A stretch of 64,000 nucleotides of DNA, taken from Gnetum montanum (lineage: Eukaryota; Streptophyta; Gnetopsida; Gnetales; Gnetaceae). The number at the start of each line of letters is the position of its first letter. Position 1 is the stretch's first letter. A program made the position numbers and the translations under genes. The stretch spans positions 318,175 through 382,174 of the forward strand of contig MNCI01037953.1 of assembly GCA_015680685.1 (NCBI GenBank). Reading direction: 5' to 3'. The notes under the pieces were generated by a model, which searched no databases, had not been told where the DNA came from, and saw only the letters and a program-made list of their open reading frames with translations. Positions 23,059 through 34,318 of this stretch are shown here, one piece after another.

Positions 23059-25640
23059 ATGGAAGAGGAAGATCAAAAGCCTACCTTTAGGGAACAAAAG
23101 AAAGAGGAGGATGAATTTAAGGTAGAATCTGAGCCTGAAAACATCCTTGAAGGATTGTTCCAACAAAAATCCCCCAAAGTCATAGAACCTTCCCCTAATT
23201 CTTTTGCTTTCTCTATGGGCATGGAGCCACCATCTTGCACTCCTCCATAGCCTACTATGGTAGATCACACATTGGTTGTAGCCACACATCACACTTAGTC
23301 AATGCCACAAAAAACAAACTATAAAATATCAATGCCATTTGCAACATAGTATCAATATGTAAAACCATCAATGGTGGCTTTTACCACCACAAATCCATTA
23401 ATTACTCACATGGGATCCATCATGGGACCCCTAGCAACAAAAGGGTCACACACCACATTTGTCCCATTTGTGCCTCAAGTACTGGCACAAACATATTTTT
23501 CTTTGTTTGGCCCACAAGCCACAACCATAGCATAATCTTTTCCTTCCATCACGCAACCCATAGCAAGGCCACAAGCTCACAACAAATGACACAACCTTAT
23601 GTACAAACCTTTCAAACCATGGGGCAACTACAAGGCTTGGATCAAGCCTTCGAAATAATCCAAGACCTAATGGAGGAGTTGAAGAGGCTTAAAGCCTCTA
23701 CCACACAAACCATTAAGATTATAGACTTCTACCAAGATGATCCCATAAGTCCTGTAGTCCCACCCTTGACACTTCCTTCTAGTGTCCCCATTCCATAATT
23801 TAGCAAATATAGTGAAGAAGGTGATCCTAATGCTCACCTTATTACCTTTTGATCTGAATGTTTGCTCTTACCATCATGAGGATTTTTCCTATGTCTTTGA
23901 ATCGGAAAGCACTTGATTGGTATCATGCATTGCTCAAAGGGTCCATATCCTCTTTGGAGGATTTGGTAGCCCAATTTTTCAACTACTTTAAGTATAACTT
24001 GAAGCCTAACACAACACTTGACCAACTCATGAAGGTCAAGTAAGGGCCTTAAAATCTGTACAAAAATTCATTCAATGGTGGAATGAACTACTGAATATTC
24101 TACCATAGCCCATAGCTAAAGCTCACTTATTAGCCATATTCAAAGGAGCAGTTAATGACTTCATCAATTCTAAACTCTACTACCTTGATTCATAGTCTCT
24201 TAACTAATCATTCTCACAAACTAAAAATATAGAGGATGTCATGGAGGCCAATCATGATCTTTCCTACATAGCATATAGAAATCAACATAATCGAAGAGAC
24301 AAAGAAAAGAGAAAACAAAACAACACTACTGTAGCAATTATAACCAAGCAAACTAAGACCATGAACCAAGGGTTGAAGGTCAACCCACCCAAGGGCCCCA
24401 CCAATGACCACAATAACCAACCTTCAACTTCTAGGACCACTACATCAACAATGAGTAGACATAACTTCAAAAGGAATGATAGGTCTAAATACACTACATT
24501 GCCATTAAAACCATCTAAGTTGCTAGACCAATTATTAAGAAGTGGATGAATGCAACATAAACAAATGACTAAAGCTGCTTGAAAGAAACATGAGTCATTA
24601 TGAAAAATAGTCAAAGATCGTACTCAAGCAATGAAGGATGATCCCTAGTTGCCTAGATATTTCAAGCTAGACTACTTTTGCAATTATCATCAAGTACCTG
24701 GTAATGATATAGACTTCTGCCTTGTGCTAAAGGATGAACTGCAAAGGATAATACATAGGGGGGAATTGGTCTTAGATTATTCTAACCTAGTTTATCCATA
24801 AAACCAATCAATGTAGGTCTACAAAGACCTATTGAAAGCTAATGATAGCCCCTATGTTATTTCAACATTCAACATTGATGACAATTAGAGACCTATAAGA
24901 GAACCATTCATGATCCAAGTACTCCTCTACAATGAATAGGCTTCTTTGGCTTCCCATAGCTTAAGATCCCCCTTTGTTGTGAGAGTACCATCATGAATGC
25001 CTTTAAGGAAACCTTTTATCATCAAAGGTATCCTAACCCAATACAACCCAAATAGCAATAACCCAACCAACTACACAATGATCCCCTATGGTAGCCAATG
25101 CTACTACCTCTTTGTTACAGCCAATGATTGACAACCAAAAAAGTATAGGCAACCAAAGGAAGAAGCATAAGCAAAAGCCTGATAACAAGAGAGATAAGCA
25201 TATGAATGTAGGAAAGGAGGTGGGCCCACCAAAACCCACTCCCATTTTGGCTATATCCATGACCTCCTTTACCTCATCTCCTTCAACCAACAAGCCACAA
25301 GAAGATACCAAAGCCCCTAACCAAGACAACAAGGAAGAGCCACAATTTCCAAAGCCTAAATTTAAACTCTACATTTTGGTACGCATGGAGGAAGTAAAGC
25401 ATAAATAAGGTGACAATTCCATGAACAATGATAAAAACTTCCTCAATGCAATGGACCAAGTCAAGCAATCCCTCAAGAAAAAAAATACAACCTTAAGCTT
25501 ATATGATTTGATCATGACTTCCGCCACACATCGTGAGGCACTAGTCAGAATGTTGACCTTCATACCTATTAGTGAGGATATTCATGCAATTGAGGAAGCC
25601 ATCCATGCAGTGATGATTCCTTCATTACCAATGTAGGAGA
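23059..25640 (+). pseudogene. gag: Tat2 gag
   Basis: The likely start is the ATG at 23059 (MEEEDQKPTF). A Pro/Thr-rich N-terminal part is followed at 23586-23798 by a helical segment. The Gag core at 23799-24040 has the usual pattern: a GDPNAHLITF segment, then NRKALDWYHALLKGSISSLE. A knuckle-like motif, CNYHQVPGNDIDFC, is at 24679-24720, followed by LKDELQR, as in Tat Gag proteins. The last part (25088-25640) is Lys/Pro-rich. Gag builds the particle and packages RNA. Single-base frameshifts near 23850 and 24050 and scattered stops break the frame. Confidence 0.8.
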
Positions 25641-25689
25641 AATCAACACCCTTATCATTTCATGATAGCAAAATAAAGGTTAATCCCTA

Positions 25690-26320
25690 GAATGGTGAAG
25701 TGACGATAGCCCCTTTATTCATAACCATATGCATAAGAAAATTTAAAATATGTTGGATGCATGTTGATGATGGGGTTGCAACCAATGTCATTCCAAGCAT
25801 CATCATTGAAGGTTTGGGCTTAACTAAGCAAGTACAACCTACAACTACTACAACTCTTAAGTTCCTCAATGGATCAAGAGTTGCTATCAAATGGTCTATC
25901 TCCTTGGATTTTGTAGTTGAAGAATAATTTCCTATAACCATAAACTTCTCAATGGTGAAAGAGACACCAAGATTCAACCTAATCATTAGAAGACCTTGGT
26001 TGGCTTAGTTATGAGCTATGTCCTCACCCATCCATCAAAACATTCACCTTCCTTATGAGGAAGGTGAAATCATCATTCATGGTGATAATGTAGCTCCTCT
26101 AACTGTCAACAACATGGACATAAAATAGAGGTTTGAAATGGAGCTTCAAGAAGAAGCTCCTAGCCATGAAGAGAAAATACCCACGATAGCCAATGATGAC
26201 AATGAGATACATTATGGGATGAACTTCCTTTAACATCATAAGTGAAGGGGATGGAAAATACAAGCTTATGCAGAGTAGGCCTTACTTACTCCCTAATCTT
26301 GCAAGGGTTAGGAAGAATCT
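25690..26320 (+). pseudogene. pro: Tat2 aspartic protease
   Basis: The active-site region reads VDDGVATNVI at 25763-25792, where VDxGAS is usual. About 65 residues further NLIIRRPWL (25979-26005) corresponds to the conserved LLGRPW motif of Ty3 proteases. The domain follows gag, as in Ty3 elements generally, and would cut the polyprotein. One TAG interrupts it at about 25925. After 26230 the frame decays, and reverse transcriptase does not follow directly: 8 kb of other sequence lies between. Confidence 0.75.
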
Positions 26321-26542
26321 ACATAAGTAAAGTTTACCTTAACCTTCCCATGCGTCTATGACCAAATGCACTGATAGCCATATAGCCTTACTTTTTATTT
26401 ATAGTTTATTACATATGCAATTGTTATTTAATGCTTTATGCACATAGCCTAAGTTCATTTGCATTTTTATCTACAACTTTTCTTTATTTTTACTTATGTT
26501 TTAAACATCAAAACAATGTCCCTTTCATACCTTGTCCACTAA

Positions 26543-26700
26543 GATGTTAAACTAGCACTTCGTCCACTAAGATGTTAAACTGGCACCACATTTGCTAAGA
26601 CGTTAAACTGACACTAAGACTCTAAACTAGCGATATAGCCTACCATGGCCTTAAACTAGTGAAACTATATAACCTATTTCTATAATGGCCTAAAACTAGA
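26543..26700 (+). repeat. 29-bp minisatellite, first Tat2 block
   Basis: About six units start near 26543, 26571, 26599, 26619, 26648 and 26688, with GATGTTAAACTAGCAC or GCCTTAAACTAG cores. It lies between protease and the 3' end of the antisense gene. It is homologous to 2282-2612, 34007-34080 and 37795-37880. Confidence 0.8.
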
Positions 26701-27010
26701 AAACATCTCTTTTATTACTATATCTCTCTTTTCTTAGCCTATTATCACATTGATTAGTCATTCTATTTTATATCCAAAAACATCAACATAGTCATTTTCA
26801 AGGTTTATAACATTTACAATATTTACTAGTACTATAAATGCATATAGCGAAAATAAAACCAATATTTAAATTTAGAATTAAAGTGTCCATAACACACATA
26901 TCCATGGCCACACTATGCGGAAGAAATGTCAAAGAATAACAACCATCTATAACATAGTCTTAGCTAGTAATAGCCATCAACATAAAAAAAATAAGCTAAA
27001 CTAAAGAAGG
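26701..27010. other. Spacer after the antisense gene
   Basis: AT-rich DNA between the minisatellite and the stop codon of the antisense gene. On the minus strand it would be the 3' untranslated region and terminator. No decisive signal is visible. Confidence 0.4.
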
Positions 27011-30000
27011 CTATTTAGTGGCATTCAGAGGAGGAAGTGGTGGGTCGTTCCCACTCTCACTTTTGGGGATGCCAATGTTTCTTGAGGCTTGCAATGCAGT
27101 AACATATAGCCAATTAGTAACCCAAAGTCAAAATCATGATTTAAAATAAAGACTAAAACATAAAATACATCAAACCTAGGGAGATTCTGGCTCCATTACT
27201 TCCAAGGGTAGATGAGGAAGGCCTTCCTCCAAATGATGAAGGATCTGGCCCTTTTTCATGCTAACCCAATCAACCTCCCCAAGATCAATGCTAGAAAGAA
27301 TCATGAAACTATCTATAGGAGTCCAAGTAGGAGGCTCATGAGTAGCAATAGCTGTAGAGGTCTCACCTGCAACCATGGTGATTTGAAGAGTAGGGGATTA
27401 CTCTACCTTGGGAGTAGTTTCAAAAATTTGATAAGCACTCTCCACCTAGATCTCCTAAATGAACAACTATCTCTTGCATCGTTCAACCGACTCCTCCTTA
27501 AGCCCCTTTAGGTAGGCCCCATGATCAACCTCATACTAATGCTTGTGGACCTTTTATGTCTTTCCCCACTTTATGACCCAACCACAGTGATCCTTCCAAT
27601 CCTTAACCTTTTCAAAGATGAGGTCCATCTACATGTGTTGTTTCATCATCTCTCATCAAACTACTACTTTTTTCTAAATAACATGCTAGTAGTAGGCTCA
27701 CATGATCTTCTTAATCTGTAATTTTCCTAAGTTAGCTACTTGGGCTTCTACAAAGGCCTTACAATCCCAAAGATCTGTAATAGTATCCTCCTACCTTTGA
27801 GCATTTTCCTTTAAGGCCATTACTTCCTCCCATAAGTATTCATTGGACCTCTCTAGCTCCCATGAAGTTTTTGCACATGATAATGCTAAATCAATAGCGG
27901 TCTTATACAACTTCATGAGTACACTAGACACATTAGAAGGAAGCTTAGGCAAGGATTCTATCTTCATGTCTCTACTAGGGTCTCACTCCATCAAGGGTAG
28001 TACACAAGTACAAAATACAATAGTAAAATAAAACCTAAGATAGCCATAATGCAAGCAAAGCCCACAACTAAAGCATATAAAAAAAAATCCTTATCTACCT
28101 CAAGTGCAACTTGATGCATTTGATTGATGATGTCCTTAGCTATCCCACATAAGAACTTCACTTTGTCTAGAGTCTCTACCCATAGTTTCACATAAAACTT
28201 AGGAATAGGAGTTGACGCTAGTGGTTCAGGAACTACTATAAGTGTAATAATAATCAAAAGGTTAGGATGAGAACCAAAGATAACCAATGAGATATAACAA
28301 AAATATTAAAGCATAGGCATACCTAACTCCTCCTTCTCTACCTCCTCTAGGATGATGATGGGAGAACCACCTAGTACCACCTCACCAAACAAGGCATCTA
28401 AATCATCTATACCTACATTGATAAATCCTTTAAGAATAGGTTTTTTTAGGAGTGCCTCTTCTTCCTAAATTTGTTTTGCTTTCATAGTAGCTTGGGCTAC
28501 TATAACTTGATGCTTATCTACAACCATAGCACATAGAAAAACTAGTTAACACATGAAACCATAAAGTAGCCATAAAATTTAGAACATGAAATAGCCAAAT
28601 TTAAAAGAATACCTATGACTACCTATTATGAGGGCTTAAGCTTAAAATTAAGCTTCTTTGAGGTAGGTTGATCTAATGTTGGGTGTGCCTCCTCCATAGG
28701 CCTCTAAAGTTTCTCTCTAGTTGTCCCTTTGACCTTCATGTGCTATCATCTGGCATCCTAGACACTAGCAGGAAATGAGAGGGGCTCATCATCATAAATA
28801 CTATCGAGAGACTTGTATTACGTAACATCAAGATTCTTAGTGGTAATAGATAACATATCATCCATCCCCTCTGGTGGCCTTTTGGCCTACATTGTTGGAT
28901 AGATGTACTTTATCCAAGGCCTAGAAAGCTGGCCTGGGTCTTGGGAAACCCATTGCCCATTCCTATACACCACTAGAAACTTTGCAAACCTCTTTAGATA
29001 ACCTACCAAATATGTAAAATGCATATGGATTATCATAGAAGTGTCAACATAGAGTCTAAGGATCTTCTCTTGAAGCCTAGTAACCAAAGTAGTCACCAAT
29101 TAAATCTGATGTCGTCCATGAAGACCTTCTTAAAGGTCCATCTCTGTGCTAGGTTTATTACCTTCTTTTGTGATAGTAGCTTGGGAAATGCATGAGACCT
29201 AAACAAAGGAAATGATTCATTTTCATCAGGTTTCATGAAGCTATCCATCAAAATTCTAGAGTGGCCCATGCTGGCACCAAGCCACTCTAGATCTTCTTTG
29301 CAATGACCTGATTTCCTTACCGTCATGGTGGGAACCTTTGCCCCATCAGCAGAGACACAAAACAAGTCATAAAAGAGGCTAGCACCTACATCCATGTTTA
29401 CCTTAACACCTTGGATGATGGTACTAAAATGACCAACCTTCTCATCAAAGGTGTCAATGACATGTAACATCTTCGCTATAGGAATGGATGGGATAGGTGC
29501 CATGAATACATCAAGGAAACCTACACACTATATGTTTGCTTGAACATATCCATGTGCTTGCTCCTTTAGCTACTCTTGTGCTAATGTCACATCACCAAAC
29601 TTGAAGATGAGGGTATCATCATGACATGAACATGATCAGCTAAGGTGGAAGATCCTACAAATAAATAACCAAAGGTTAGCATCAATATGAGGAATTTCAA
29701 CTACCAAGAAAATTAATAAAACACTTAAATCCATAAAACACTAGACGCTATATGTTTACCATTACTTTTTTTCTACGATGTGGAGGTTCTAGCTATAAGG
29801 GTTTGATCCATGCTATCAGCATCTATCCACCAACTGTGCATCATCCCATCATCCTTGCACATTTTGTATATAAGGTTAAACCTAGTGGTGTATTCATTAA
29901 AGTCCCCTCTTAATTGTTGATACACAATAGCTTTGATTTGGGAACTCTTAGTGAATTGATCCAAAATAGTTTGAGCCACTGCCAAGATTTGATCATTAAT

Positions 30001-32313
30001 GATCAAACCTTGATTGTTGATCTTGTACCTACAAGAAGTTAAATTAATGAAGTTAGGTAAGGTAATTAATCCAAAAGCATAAAAAGCATTATAATAACCT
30101 TGTTACCCCTGTAGATGGTATATGGTAGTAGGAGGGTTCTAGAATAATGTGTGGGATCTATGCACCACCATCAGAGTATTCTCAGTATTATATTAACTAT
30201 ACTTTGGCATTGTCCAGATCTCTAAAAGGTAATGTGGACTTATTACATCTATTGATCCCCTTGTAGTCTTAGAAAGTGACCTATTAGTAATATATTTGGC
30301 AATTAGGCTAGATGCCCAAGGCAACAGAGTCTCCACAACAACCCCAACTATATCCATAGACATGTGTGACCACAACATCACAATAAAGTTCCTAAGGAAG
30401 TAGGCAAGGAAGTCCCTTGTCCTAATCTGAAACCACAACGAGAGCTTTCCTAAAGGCATGTCATATGGTGTGGTGTTGATCTTAGGATGACCAATGTAGC
30501 ACAAGATACCAACTAGCTCCACTATGATGAGGATAGAACGCAAGAAGATCCTACATGAAATAAAGTACAAAAAGCATTATGACCTATTAGAGTTACTTAG
30601 CAAATTTAGACAAAATATCTAGTTGGAGGTGAAATTAGCCTTTGTAAAAGGCTCTAAGATTATTTTCTAAATTAGTCTAAGTAATTCCATAAGAAAACAT
30701 TATTACAACCATGTATCATGACCAATGTGAATTTCTTAACAAATTTGGACAAAAAAATCTAGTCGAAGGTGAAATTAGCCTATGTAAAAAGCTCTTAGAT
30801 GTTTATCTAAATTAGCTTGAGAAATTCCATAAAAGCATCATTACCATATTTTATAGCCTTCATAGCCAAAATTTCATAACCCAAAACTATGTCTTATTCT
30901 AAATTATGCATGAATTTAGAAAAATAATTTAGATTATGCGTAAATTTGGAAATAGTAGACATAAATTTAGAAGAAACATTTGAATTATGCAAAGCATGCA
31001 TAAATGTGGAAAAATCATCTAAACTATGCACACATTTAGAAAAAGCATAATAAACTTAGAAAAAGTGATGTAGCCATAGTAAAAGTTTATTTAAAATAGA
31101 AAAAACTTTTACTCTTCTTAAAAGAGAAAAATTAAGTTTTACATGTTCACAAAATAAAAACATAAGTTCTACATATCAACTACTTCTATGGGTAATGTAC
31201 TACAACTATGAGTTTTTCCTTGATTCATACAACCATAGCAAAAAATTCATAAAAAATATGTTTGAGCTTCAAATGGAGTGATTCCACCACTATTTGAAAG
31301 CTTAAGTCAAACCCTAAGTAGAAATTCTTAGAAAAAATTCAAAACCTTTGCTTTTTATGCAAGAAAAATTCATCAATTTGGACAATAATCTAAAAATGGT
31401 ACAAACATCCTTATTACACATTCTTAGTAAAAAAATCATAGAAAATTCATTTCAAGTCTAATCAAAGTGATTTTACCTCCATTGGAAAGCTAAAGCCAAT
31501 TCCTACATATAATAATATAAAAATACCAAAAAAATATTTCTATTTTCTTAGAAACAATTTACAAAACTACATAAAATTGCAAAGGTAGCACAAACAACCT
31601 AACTACACAACATTAGGAAAACAACCATAACTTCTTTGTTTTAAGGTCAAATTAAATGACATAACAACCATCAGAAAGATCAAATGAAGGGATAAAAATC
31701 CTTAACCTTAAATTTTATAAATGTATAGACATTATACTAAGAAAAAATATACAACTTTGCTTGCTTTTCCATATCAAAACTTGAAAAATCTCATAACCTA
31801 TATTTCATATAGCCATGGAAATAGTAGAAATAGCCAAAACCATTGAAACCCATTAAAATTGACACCAAAATAATGGAGTATAATTTTGTTAAAATTTAAT
31901 TTTAACAAATCCTAGGGACTAGATTTGAAAAAAATGGCCACACTCCAAGATTTTGGGAAAAAAACATGAAACAAGAAGTCCTATTTTTAAATCAAATCTA
32001 CAAAAGTTGAAACAATGAAATGACTATGGATCTATGTAGAAACAACCAAAATAGGAGGTTGTATTTCATCAAAATTTCATTTTAATCCCTCCATCGAAGT
32101 AGATCTAGAAAAAATGGCCCTAACACATGAAAAATAAAAGTTCAAAAACCTTAGAAAAAAGGAAAAAATAGGTAGAACTACCTACTTTGGAGCAGTAACA
32201 GAAGAAGCCTAGATGGAGATGGACCTGTGAACTTCTTCTAACTCCTAAGAACAGTTGTTAATCCTCTGTATTGTAGGATTTTTTCTCTTTCACCCTTGCT
32301 TCTTTGGTGCCAT
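27011..32313 (-). pseudogene. Antisense, intron-containing gene inside Tat2
   Basis: Read on the minus strand, about eight exons can be joined at GT-AG sites: 32313-32186, 30550-30099, 30028-29760, 29654 to about 28620, about 28541-28323, 28235-28099, about 27972-27177 and about 27087-27011. Exon 1 starts MAPKKQG and is basic. Exons 2-4 hold the best open stretches, including a 136-codon frame at 29503-29093 (AKMLHVIDTFDEKVGHF) continued after one frameshift by 29099-28887. Exon 7 looks coiled-coil (ELERSNEYLWEEVMALKENA). The last exon ends NATK and a stop. I do not recognise the family. Antisense genes with a C-terminal coiled coil are known in Tat-type elements. Exon phases were not fully checked, and several internal stops show decay. 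Confidence 0.6.
28887..29503 (-). pseudogene. Core open region of the antisense gene (exon 4)
   Basis: This is the longest uninterrupted protein-like stretch of the antisense gene: 136 codons from 29503, overlapping a second frame from 29099 that continues the same protein after a small frameshift. It contains GVKVNMDVGASLFYDLFCVS, SRILMDSFMKPDENESFPLF and YLVGYLKRFAKFLVVYRNGQ. The composition is globular, mixing hydrophobic and charged residues. No catalytic motif is evident. Confidence 0.6.
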
Positions 32314-33985
32314 GGTAGGCTTAACACTGAGGATGATAGAGATTAATAGAAGATAGGAGTTCTACATTGGTTACAAGGGAGATGGGAGGCTTCCACATTA
32401 GGAATTGATTGTGGCTACCACAAGAAACTCTACTAGAGCTCTCCCCAATGCGCTATTTCTATAAAATGATAGTTGTGATGAAAACTTGCAAAATTTGACA
32501 TATAAGACTCATCTAAAATCTAAATGCACATCTTAAAACCCTAGATATTAATTTATTGTACCATAACTACAAGTTCATTGAAGTGAAAAGGGGGAAAGTC
32601 TAGTTCACGTTGGTTTTGGGTGGGAAACAACTTCACTTTTCAAAATGTTAAAATTTTGGATTATGGGCCCCACCCTGTGCCTCCATTCTTAACCAAAACT
32701 TGCATCAACGTTGAGATTTTTACCAATTTCGACACTTAAAATATTATGGAAACCTTAACCCCATGCATCCACACTGGGAATACCATGCTCAACGTGGAAA
32801 CAAGCTTTCCATTTTACAAATTCATTAAAATTAAAAATATTTTTCTATTTTTGGTAATCTAAACCTTCCTATTTCAACGTCGAGTTTTCAAAAGTGGATA
32901 AAACATGAGCAAGGCTAAACACCATGGATTTCCACATTGGGGCAATAGTGCCTAACATGGAAGAAGAGGGGTAACATTAACTGAACTTGCATGTGTTCTA
33001 GGACCCTGCCAGCATCGTTTAAAACTTTAAACTTCATGAAATTGATGTTAGAAGGTTAAAAATCCACTCTCCCTTGCTTTCCATACTGAGCTTTCCATCC
33101 CCAATAGTGAAAAAATGGGGAAGCCCAGAAAACACTTGGAAATACTCAAAATTATCAAAATTTGACACCAAACCCTAGTCCATGACCCTGGTAGCCCCAA
33201 AAGCTACCATGCGTAGTCAATTGTCATCAAAATTGGCCTATATTTGAGTTGCATGGTTTTTCCATGTTAGGGATTCCATTTTCCATGTTGTGTGTCATAT
33301 TCCTAGCATGAAAAATTAAGGGAAAAATTTTTTGGGACTCCTAAGCACCTTAGAATGACATTAAATGACCTTTCATGCACTCTAGAACCCTACCAGTAGC
33401 GATTGGAGCCCTTAAAATTCATGAAACTGATCCTACATTGCCAAAAATTTATTCCCCCTACTTTTCCATGCTGATCCCTAATGTGGAAAAATGGGGTGAA
33501 GTTGAAAAACCACTTTGGGATGCTCAAAACTACTAAAATTTAACATGTATCCATAGCCCTTGATGTTGGCATCTCTAGAAGGTAATATGCATGGTTGATT
33601 GTGACCTAAATTGTCCTAGATCTAGGATTATTACTTCTTCCATGATGGATTAACTTCACCATCATGGAAACAAGGGGAGGAATTTGCTTTTCCACTATTG
33701 GACACAATATGGCACTCCTAGAAGTCAAAGATCTACGTCGAAGAAGCTCATGACCTCATAGCCTCAACCCTTTACTTGTCCAACCTCATTTCAACCTTCA
33801 AAATCCATTTCCCCCATGCTTGATTTTGGGCTTATGTTGCATTGATGACATGGTTGACCTTCTATAGTCTTTATACAACCTTATATGTTTACTATGTTTC
33901 TTATTATAGTTCTATTTACCTTTTTCTGGCCTCCAAATTCTATTAAATAGTGGGGTTTGACCTTCTTTAACCATCGTTTAACACC
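32314..33985. other. Upstream region of the antisense gene, candidate promoter
   Basis: No open frame of note. On either strand it holds words like CTCAACGTGGAAAC (32790), TTCAACGTCGAG (32874), TTCCACATTGGGG (32930) and CTAGCATGAAAAAT (33303), resembling the ACGTGGAA words of the Tat LTRs. Its position 5' of exon 1 makes it the natural place for an antisense promoter; that is inference. Confidence 0.45.
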
Positions 33986-34006
33986 ATATGACAATGCCCT
34001 ACTAAG

Positions 34007-34080
34007 GCCTTAAACTGGCATCATAGTCCACCAAGACTATAAATTGGTATCATAGCCCACTAAGGCCTTAAAGTAGCAAA
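34007..34080 (+). repeat. 29-bp minisatellite, second Tat2 block
   Basis: Between two and three units of GGCCTTAAACTGGCATCATA and variants occur, upstream of the reverse transcriptase. With 26543-26700 it brackets the antisense gene. Confidence 0.8.
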
Positions 34081-34318
34081 ATTGTGACCTTTATTAATCA
34101 TTTGTAGCCTTACTTCTTATACTTCCCTTTGCTTGACCTTTATGTGATCTTTTGTTTGCCTCTATTATACTTTTTTGAATTGACCTTATCTCATTGATGA
34201 CCTTGGATGGCCTTGATTGCATTATATTTACATATTTTTTATAGCATTTTAACAATATTTATTTACTTTTACCTAGGTATCACTTAATATGCTTTTGGTT
34301 GATATGTAGGATTAGAGT

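Noticed and set aside
24214-25332. Several hydrophobic minus-strand frames of about 100 codons
   Set aside because: They are the reverse of the Thr/Asn/Lys/Pro-rich gag of Tat2. No independent support.
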